Of a stretch of 12,341 bases of DNA, positions 7,685-12,341 are shown piece by piece. The DNA comes from Gammaproteobacteria bacterium (lineage in GTDB: Bacteria > Pseudomonadota > Gammaproteobacteria > Steroidobacterales > Steroidobacteraceae), in contig PMMB01000324.1 of assembly GCA_003165495.1 (NCBI GenBank), positions 1 through 12,341 on the forward strand, read 5' to 3'. Below the pieces are notes generated by a model. That model did no database searches and was not told where the DNA came from. It was given only the letters and a program-made list of their open reading frames with translations. The position numbers and the translations under genes were made by a program. The stretch's first letter is position 1. Each line of letters begins with the position of its first letter.

Positions 7685-8671
7685 ATGCTCACAGTCGTTC
7701 TGTTCGCCGGGTCCGCCGCCGCGATCTACTTCGCGTGCGAATTTTTCGTCAACGGGGTCGAATGGCTGGGCCGCAAGCTGAGCATTGGGGAGACCGCGAC
7801 CGGCACCATCCTTGCCGCTTTCGGCACCGCGCTGCCGGAAAGCGCCGTGACCTTTGTGGCCGTCGTCTTCGGTCGGGATTCCGCTCAGAAGGACATCGGA
7901 GTCGGCGCCGCCGTGGGTGGGCCGATGGTACTCGCCACCATTTCGTATGCCGTCGTCGGCTTCGCGATGCTGTGGAACCACCAGCGCCTCGGTCGTACGA
8001 CGCATGTCATCGAGTGCGACTCGATGAGACTGCGTCGCGATCAGGCGTGGTTCCTGTGCATTTTCATCGGCAAGGTGGCGCTTGGCCTGCTCGCGTTCAA
8101 TTACAAGCCGTGGCTCGGAGCATTGTTCCTGCTCGCGTACGCTGTTTATTTACTGCGCGAATTACGCGGCGCGCAGGTCCTCGGCGAAGATGACCTAAAG
8201 CCCCTCAAGCTGCACCCGAAGGGCGAACCAGGCCTGCTATGGCCGCTGTTACAGACGACCCTCGCACTGATCGCCATCGCGATTGCGTCCAAGGTGTTCG
8301 TCGGCCAGTTGGAAAACATCGGGGTCTGGGCGGGGCTGTCACCGCAACTGGTGGCGCTGCTATTGAGCCCGGTGGCCACTGAGCTGCCCGAAACCATGAA
8401 CGCGCTGATCTGGGTTCGTCAAGGCAAGGAGCGGCTCGCACTGGCCAATATCTCGGGTGCGATGATGATACAGGCCACCATTCCAACCGCCCTCGGTTTG
8501 TTCTTTACGTCATGGGTGTTTTCGCGCGAGCTGATCGTCTCAGGCGTGGTCACCATGGCGGCGGTTGCGGTACTGCTGGGGCTTTTCTCGAAAAATGCGG
8601 TCAATGCCCGATCGCTCATGCCGCTCGCGGGGCTGTACGCGGTGTTTGTCGCCATCATCGCCATGATGTGA
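7685..8671 (+). CDS. CaCA-family cation exchanger (sodium/calcium exchanger-like)
   Basis: An inner-membrane antiporter with two inverted halves, 328 residues and about ten hydrophobic segments. Each half carries one alpha-repeat: GTALPES (47-53) with the following DIGVGAAVGGP (70-80), and ATELPET (231-237) with the following LALANISGAMM (251-261). The acidic residues central to Ca2+ binding in this family, Glu52 and Glu236, are both present. The GN-x-x-GSN part usual in bacterial members is changed in both halves to GAAVGGP and ANISGAM. A charged loop (about 159-184) separates the halves. An ATG exists in frame at 7616, but it overlaps the divergent hydrolase and adds a non-hydrophobic, basic stretch; 7685 starts directly with a membrane segment and is preferred. 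Ion specificity is uncertain. Confidence 0.85.
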   Translation: MLTVVLFAGSAAAIYFACEFFVNGVEWLGRKLSIGETATGTILAAFGTALPESAVTFVAVVFGRDSAQKDIGVGAAVGGPMVLATISYAVVGFAMLWNHQRLGRTTHVIECDSMRLRRDQAWFLCIFIGKVALGLLAFNYKPWLGALFLLAYAVYLLRELRGAQVLGEDDLKPLKLHPKGEPGLLWPLLQTTLALIAIAIASKVFVGQLENIGVWAGLSPQLVALLLSPVATELPETMNALIWVRQGKERLALANISGAMMIQATIPTALGLFFTSWVFSRELIVSGVVTMAAVAVLLGLFSKNAVNARSLMPLAGLYAVFVAIIAMM

Positions 8672-8686
8672 GTACACGTTCCCTAT

Positions 8687-9676
8687 TTACACCGCCGACG
8701 GCGTACCGCCGTTGAGAACTTGCAGGAACCGCGCGCGCTCGATGTTGCCGCCGCTGAGCACCACCGCAACGTTCTTGTTCGCCATCCTATGGCGCTCTTG
8801 CAACAACCCGGCAAGCGGGGCAGCGCCCGCACCTTCCGCGACCTGGTGCGCGTCGTCAAAGTAAAATCCCATCGCCTCGGCGATGGCGTTCTCGGTGACC
8901 TCCACCATGCGCGCCGCCCCGCGACAAATTGTTGCTATCGCATCCGCAATGGGTTCTCGCGTCGCCAGACCATCAGCAAACGTTTGCGCGGACGGTGCGC
9001 TGATCGGGCGCCCCGCGGCGAACGAAAGCGCCGTGGCCGGGGCCTTGGCTGCGCCCACGCCGACGATTTCCGTCTTCAGACCCAACAGGTCTCGCACGGT
9101 AATCAACCCGGCGATGCCGGACCCCATGCCCACCCCGACGTACACGGCGTCCAAGTCGCTGACCGAACGGAACAGTTCGAGGGCATAAGTGGCGACGCCG
9201 GTGACCAGGTCTCTATGGAATGACGGAACAAAGTGCAGGCCCTCGGCCTCCGCGACCCGAAAAGCCTCGTGCTTCGCTTCGTCAAAGTCTTTTCCGAACT
9301 CGACGACCCGGGCGCCGAAGGCAGCGATTGCGGAATTCTGGTCACGGGAATTGTTATGCGGCACATAGATTGTCGCTGGAATACCGGTTCGAGCAGCGGC
9401 AAAGGCGATGGATTGACCGTGATTGCCGCGCGTCGCGGTAATCACTCCGGGAACCTTTGGGTGCGCACGATGGAGTCGATCCAAGTACACGAGTCCGCCG
9501 CGGACCTTGAATGCACCGGTCGGCGTGTGATTTTCATGTTTAACCCACACGGTACAGCCGGCGCGCAGCCTAAGCTTCGGCCAGGCGTATTGCGGCGTGG
9601 GCGCAATGACCCCGTGAACGAGGTCCGAAGCGCGCTCCAAATCGATCATCTCAAATGCGATTTTCTGCGGATGCAC
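8687..9676 (-). CDS. Threonine dehydratase-like PLP enzyme (fold type II)
   Basis: Probably a hydroxy-amino acid ammonia-lyase that turns threonine or serine into a 2-oxo acid and ammonia. It has 329 residues and no C-terminal regulatory domain, so it resembles the catabolic form. The PLP lysine is Lys57 in TPTGAFKVRGG; TRGNHGQS (82-89) is the conserved cofactor loop; LSGGN (307-311) is the C-terminal pyridine-ring motif. The phosphate loop reads GVGMGSGIAG (181-190) instead of a tetraglycine. The start is GTG at 9674-9676, chosen because AAGGGG lies 5 nt upstream and the nearby ATG at 9696-9698 is out of frame. It follows the mocR gene on the same strand after 38 bp, so the two are probably cotranscribed. 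Serine racemase or threo-3-hydroxyaspartate dehydratase remain possible. Confidence 0.87.
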   Translation of the reverse strand: MHPQKIAFEMIDLERASDLVHGVIAPTPQYAWPKLRLRAGCTVWVKHENHTPTGAFKVRGGLVYLDRLHRAHPKVPGVITATRGNHGQSIAFAAARTGIPATIYVPHNNSRDQNSAIAAFGARVVEFGKDFDEAKHEAFRVAEAEGLHFVPSFHRDLVTGVATYALELFRSVSDLDAVYVGVGMGSGIAGLITVRDLLGLKTEIVGVGAAKAPATALSFAAGRPISAPSAQTFADGLATREPIADAIATICRGAARMVEVTENAIAEAMGFYFDDAHQVAEGAGAAPLAGLLQERHRMANKNVAVVLSGGNIERARFLQVLNGGTPSAV

Positions 9677-9714
9677 GTCAACCCCTTGTCGATGGCATGA
9701 GTTTGTGATTTTGA

Positions 9715-11211
9715 CTAGACCGAGGCGAACGCGGACCCAAGAGCCACCGAGCCCCGATGTCTTTTCAGCGCGGTCCGCAACGCCTTGCCTAAGCGCTGGG
9801 CGCCGGCAAGGATTTCATCAAGAGCCGGCGCCGCGTAGCACAACCGGATATGGCTCGACGTAGCGTCGTCTGTCAGAAACGAGTTTCCGCCTCGAACCGA
9901 TACACCCTCGGCGGCCGCGGCGGCCTCGACTTCGTGGCCCGAAATGAGTTTTGGCAGCTGCGCCCAAAGATAAAGCCCGCCTTGAGGTGAGGCATAGCGC
10001 AGGTCAGGGCAGTGACCCGCGAGTGCGGCGATGAGGGCATCGCGTCGTGCTCGAAGCGCCTCGCGAACTTTCGGCTGATGGCGGGCGTACGCACCGCTTT
10101 TGAGGAACCCGGCCAGAACCGCCTGGGTCAACGCGGGAGTCGAGAGGTCGAGGCTGGCTTTCGCCGTCGCGAGGAGATCCATGGCGAGGCGCGGTGCGAC
10201 CAGCCAACCCAGGCGCAATGCCGCACTGACGTTCTTGGAGGCGCTGCCCTGATGGATCACGAGACCGGTCGAGTCGAGGCTCTTTAACGACGGTACCTTC
10301 TCGCCGAACGCGAGGTCACCGTATACATGGCTCTCTACGATCGGCGTGCGGTAGCGAGCGCAGATCTCTAGGATCCTTCGCCGTCGTTGCAAGCCCATCA
10401 GCCGGCCCGTTGGACATTGAAAGCTTGGGATCAGGTAGATGAACTTGGGACGTAGGCGGGCAAGCGATTCCTCCAACGCATCGGGATCAACTCCTTCGTG
10501 ATCCATTGCCACACCCACGACTTCCGCACCTGCGGCCCGGAAAGCTCGAACGGCGCCATGCCACGTGGGGTTTTCGCACACGACCGCGTCACCGGGTGAG
10601 ATGAAGGCGCGGGCGATGACGTTGAGTCCCTGCTGAGCGCCGCCGGTGATCAGGATTTCGCCCGGCGAAGTCTTCACTCCATTCATGCGCAGCGTATCGA
10701 TCAGTGCGTCGTGCAGGGCTGGAAGCCCGCGCAACGGAGCTGCCTTGGTGAGTGCATCCGAGTCTTGCACGATCCTCGCTGCGCCGGCCGCCAGGGCAGC
10801 GCGCGGGGTGAGACTCGGGTGCAGCCAGCCGTCGCCGAATGAGATGAGGCCAGAATGACCACCCGCGCTGGTCGGCGATGCGCGTCGTGCGAACCGCGAG
10901 GCGAGCTGCGACCAGGGAATCGCCTCGGCGGGCGCGCGATCCGGATCGTTGGCGATCACTATCGCGCCTCGCCCCACGTAGCCGCGAAGCAGCCCCAAGG
11001 CCCGGAGCTCTTGGTAGGCGGCGGTGACGGTCGTGCGGCTGACGCCGAGAGCTTGGGCGTAGCGCCGCTCGGATGGTAGGCGCGCCCCTATGACGATTCG
11101 GCCAACGCGGATCGCGTCCGATAGTGCCGTGGCCAATTGAAGGTAAATCGGCTCCGCAATCGTTGGATCGGGCTGAAAGCCCAGGCCGGCCAAGTCAGTG
11201 GGCGTTGCCAT
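9715..11211 (-). CDS. MocR-family regulator (GntR helix-turn-helix plus aminotransferase-like domain)
   Basis: A 498-residue transcription factor with two domains. Residues about 20-86 form a GntR-type winged helix (PIYLQLATALSDAI, then LPSERRYAQALGVSRTTV and LRGYVGRG). Residues about 125-480 resemble a fold type I aminotransferase that binds PLP: GGAQQGLN (190-197), the FQCPTGR loop (264-270), the PLP lysine Lys326 in GSASKNVSAALRLGW, and the carboxylate arginine Arg456 in HIRLCYA. The segment that normally carries the pyridine-nitrogen aspartate reads ESHVYGDL (293-300), without Asp at that position, suggesting ligand sensing rather than catalysis. It starts at ATG 11211, is divergent from phzF and lies upstream of the dehydratase. 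Family members commonly control a divergent neighbour. Confidence 0.9.
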   Translation of the reverse strand: MATPTDLAGLGFQPDPTIAEPIYLQLATALSDAIRVGRIVIGARLPSERRYAQALGVSRTTVTAAYQELRALGLLRGYVGRGAIVIANDPDRAPAEAIPWSQLASRFARRASPTSAGGHSGLISFGDGWLHPSLTPRAALAAGAARIVQDSDALTKAAPLRGLPALHDALIDTLRMNGVKTSPGEILITGGAQQGLNVIARAFISPGDAVVCENPTWHGAVRAFRAAGAEVVGVAMDHEGVDPDALEESLARLRPKFIYLIPSFQCPTGRLMGLQRRRRILEICARYRTPIVESHVYGDLAFGEKVPSLKSLDSTGLVIHQGSASKNVSAALRLGWLVAPRLAMDLLATAKASLDLSTPALTQAVLAGFLKSGAYARHQPKVREALRARRDALIAALAGHCPDLRYASPQGGLYLWAQLPKLISGHEVEAAAAAEGVSVRGGNSFLTDDATSSHIRLCYAAPALDEILAGAQRLGKALRTALKRHRGSVALGSAFASV

Positions 11212-11225
11212 ATTGAACTCTATTC

Positions 11226-11234
11226 TGCCAGTCC
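11226..11234. promoter_or_regulatory. Direct repeat 1, likely MocR operator half
   Basis: TGCCAGTCC, identical to a second copy at 11279-11287 in the same orientation; starts are 53 bp apart, about five helical turns. It lies 14 bp before the mocR start codon. Widely spaced direct repeats are typical operators of MocR-family dimers such as GabR, so binding by the neighbouring regulator is inferred. Confidence 0.55.
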
Positions 11235-11248
11235 AATGTGAAATTGGA
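11232..11248. repeat. Inverted repeat TCCAAT/ATTGGA
   Basis: Perfect 6-bp arms with a 5-bp spacer, overlapping the end of direct repeat 1. It may be part of the same operator or a site for another regulator. Confidence 0.45.
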
Positions 11249-11271
11249 TATTAATATTAGCGCGCTATTTT
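11244..11271 (+). promoter_or_regulatory. Tentative promoter of phzF-like gene
   Basis: TTGGAT (11244-11249) and TATTTT (11266-11271) are 16 bp apart, 3 of 6 and 4 of 6 to consensus. The start would be near 11278, so direct repeat 2 would cover it. The AT-rich core also holds the palindromes TAATATTA (11252-11259) and TAGCGCGCTA (11258-11267). The mocR promoter must read the other way from the same core, but I cannot fix its boxes. Confidence 0.35.
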
Positions 11272-11278
11272 GGTAAAT

Positions 11279-11287
11279 TGCCAGTCC
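11279..11287. promoter_or_regulatory. Direct repeat 2, likely MocR operator half
   Basis: Second perfect copy of TGCCAGTCC, 33 bp before the preferred phzF start codon and over the inferred transcription start. Occupancy here could block or position RNA polymerase at the phzF promoter. Confidence 0.55.
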
Positions 11288-11320
11288 TAGAGCCGAATGG
11301 CCTCCTTTGGGGGAATTCCA

Positions 11321-12106
11321 ATGCGTACGCGGATATTCCAAGTCGATGCCTTTACCACCCGCCGATTCGCCGGAAATCCCGCCGCAGTCATGCCGATGGA
11401 TGGCTTTTTGGCTGACGCGACGCTGCAGTCCATTGCTGCGGAGAATAATTTGGCCGACACGGCGTTTCTGGTACGTGACGGCGATGACTATCGGCTTCGC
11501 TGGTTTACACCGACTCTCGAGGTGATGCTATGCGGCCACGCGACGCTCGCCAGCGCCGCCGTGGTGATGGAGCGGCTTGAGCACCGGCGAAGCGCGGTCG
11601 TCTTCCACTCCGCGAGCGGCCCCTTGAAAGTGCGTAGGGCCGAACCGGGCTACATCATGGATTTTCCCGCTCTGGCGTCGGAATCGATTTCGACGCCGGC
11701 CGGCTTGGCTGAAGCGCTCGGTGTCGTGCCCATCGAGGTCTGTGCCAATGCGTTCAACTACCTGGCCTTGGTAGAGAACGCGCAGGTCTTGCGCGCGTTG
11801 GCGCCCGACATGGCGGCGCTCGCCCGCGTGGATCGCAACGGCGTGATCGTGACCGCGCCGGGAGACGGCGGCTACGACTTCGTCAGCCGCTACTTTGCTC
11901 CGGCCAAGGGCGTACCGGAGGATCCCGTGACCGGCTCCGCTCACTGCATGCTGGCACCCTACTGGACCAGAAGACTGGGAAAGTCCGAGTTCCGCGCGTT
12001 CCAGGCTTCGCCTCGTGGCGGAGAGATCATTTGCCGGCTGCTTGGCGACCGCGTCGAGTTGGAAGGCTGTTGCGTCTTCTATATGGAAGGCGAGGCACAG
12101 ATCTGA
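11321..12106 (+). CDS. PhzF-family isomerase/epimerase-like protein
   Basis: A cytoplasmic protein of the PhzF family (diaminopimelate epimerase fold, two similar lobes), 261 residues. Signatures are FQVDAFT (6-12), FAGNPAAV (16-23), the CGHATLASA segment, and the C-lobe motif EDPVTGSAHC. The family is named for the phenazine-pathway isomerase, but most members have no known reaction. The residue matching PhzF catalytic Glu45 is Asp46 here (ENNLADTAFL). The ATG at 11321 is preferred over 11297 because GGGGGA (11309-11314) lies 6 nt upstream and it gives the usual family N-terminus; starting at 11297 adds eight residues and has no ribosome site. It is divergent from the mocR gene and converges on gyrB with 36 bp between stops. 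No other phenazine gene is in the window. Confidence 0.9.
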   Translation: MRTRIFQVDAFTTRRFAGNPAAVMPMDGFLADATLQSIAAENNLADTAFLVRDGDDYRLRWFTPTLEVMLCGHATLASAAVVMERLEHRRSAVVFHSASGPLKVRRAEPGYIMDFPALASESISTPAGLAEALGVVPIEVCANAFNYLALVENAQVLRALAPDMAALARVDRNGVIVTAPGDGGYDFVSRYFAPAKGVPEDPVTGSAHCMLAPYWTRRLGKSEFRAFQASPRGGEIICRLLGDRVELEGCCVFYMEGEAQI

Positions 12107-12142
12107 GCAGCCGCGGCTCGATGCGACAGCCAGCAATCGTGC

Positions 12143-12341
12143 CTACACATCCAAATTCGACACCTGCAGCGCGTTCTTTTCGATGAATTCGCGGCGTGGT
12201 TCCACGGCATCGCCCATCAGCGTCGTGAATATATCGTCCGCCGCCACCACATCCTCGATGCGCACTTGCATGAGCCGGCGTGTTTCCGGGTTGATGGTCG
12301 TGTCCCACAATTGGCTGGCGTTCATCTCGCCCAGGCCCTTG
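12143..12341 (-). CDS. gyrB: DNA gyrase subunit B, last 65 codons (N-terminus beyond window)
   Basis: The ATPase subunit of DNA gyrase, which introduces negative supercoils. The visible C-terminus begins KGLGEMNASQLWDTT, the signature of the last part of the TOPRIM-containing half, and ends with TTLMGDAVEPRREFIEKNAL followed by SNLDV and TAG. The MGDAVEPRR-FIE-NAL ending fits GyrB and not ParE, whose C-terminus differs here. The frame is intact to the window edge. Gyrase B commonly follows recF in the origin cluster, so recF, dnaN and dnaA are expected to the right. Confidence 0.97.
   Translation of the reverse strand, partial: KGLGEMNASQLWDTTINPETRRLMQVRIEDVVAADDIFTTLMGDAVEPRREFIEKNALQVSNLDV

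Noticed and set aside
7121..8005. Reverse-strand open frame of 294 codons spanning the hydrolase and exchanger genes
   Set aside because: It overlaps two well-supported genes in other frames; its Arg/Gly/His-rich composition is typical of a shadow frame.
7483..8193. Forward open frame of 236 codons
   Set aside because: It is out of frame with the exchanger gene, very Arg-rich and has no recognisable domain.
8692..8714. GC-rich hairpin near the convergent ends of the exchanger and dehydratase genes
   Set aside because: ACGGCG-GTA-CGCCGT is within the dehydratase C-terminal codons and no T-run follows, so I do not call a terminator.
9233..9700. Forward open frame of 155 codons
   Set aside because: It is antisense to the dehydratase, whose frame is supported by conserved PLP motifs.
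11297..11320. Upstream ATG start for the phzF-like gene
   Set aside because: It has no ribosome site and adds eight residues absent from the usual family N-terminus; the ATG at 11321 has GGGGGA 6 nt upstream.
12109..12118. AGCCGCGGCT palindrome between phzF-like gene and gyrB
   Set aside because: It has no loop and no T-run; short GC palindromes are expected by chance at this base composition.
12143..12341. Possible parE (topoisomerase IV) instead of gyrB
   Set aside because: The ending with MGDAVEPRREFIEKNAL is the GyrB form; ParE differs in this segment.

Overview
The window looks like ordinary chromosome from a high-GC proteobacterium, most likely a gammaproteobacterium. Three things point there. 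GlnA is the adenylylatable type I-beta form with a near-perfect sigma54 promoter. Glycyl-tRNA synthetase is the split alpha2beta2 type. The frame glyQ-glyS-plsC facing a convergent gyrB is the one I recall beside the replication origin of Pseudomonas (dnaA-dnaN-recF-gyrB, then plsC-type acyltransferase, gmhB, glyS, glyQ). If that holds, recF, dnaN and dnaA lie just past the right edge. No mobile element, CRISPR array, tRNA or rRNA was seen.

Layout. 1-1220 (-): glnA, cut at its C-terminus by the left edge. 1221-1516: divergent control region with a glnA sigma54 promoter, two GGTGCA enhancer-like sites exactly 50 bp apart, an inverted repeat, and a sigma70-like promoter for glyQ. 1517-6617 (+): glyQ, glyS, a PlsC-family acyltransferase and an APC amino acid permease, joined by overlaps or a 9-bp gap and probably one operon; the gmhB gene I would expect between glyS and plsC is absent. 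6634-7617 (-): epoxide hydrolase-type alpha/beta hydrolase, divergent from 7685-8671 (+), a CaCA-family cation exchanger with degenerate alpha-repeats. 8687-11211 (-): a probable two-gene unit, a MocR-type regulator followed by a threonine dehydratase-like PLP enzyme. 11321-12106 (+): a PhzF-family protein divergent from mocR. 12143-12341 (-): the last 65 codons of gyrB.

How it fits together. The left third is housekeeping: nitrogen assimilation, glycine charging and phospholipid acylation. The roughly 6.9 kb between plsC and gyrB looks like an accessory insertion between conserved origin-proximal genes. Its most distinctive part is the mocR/phzF divergent region: a perfect 9-bp direct repeat, 53 bp apart (about five helical turns), flanks an AT-rich promoter core carrying nested palindromes. 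This fits MocR control of phzF, of itself and of the dehydratase. The regulator's aminotransferase-like domain keeps the PLP lysine but seems to lack the usual pyridine-nitrogen aspartate, and the PhzF protein has Asp where PhzF has its catalytic Glu. I see no clearly new system; the mocR-dehydratase-phzF module is the best candidate for undescribed biology.
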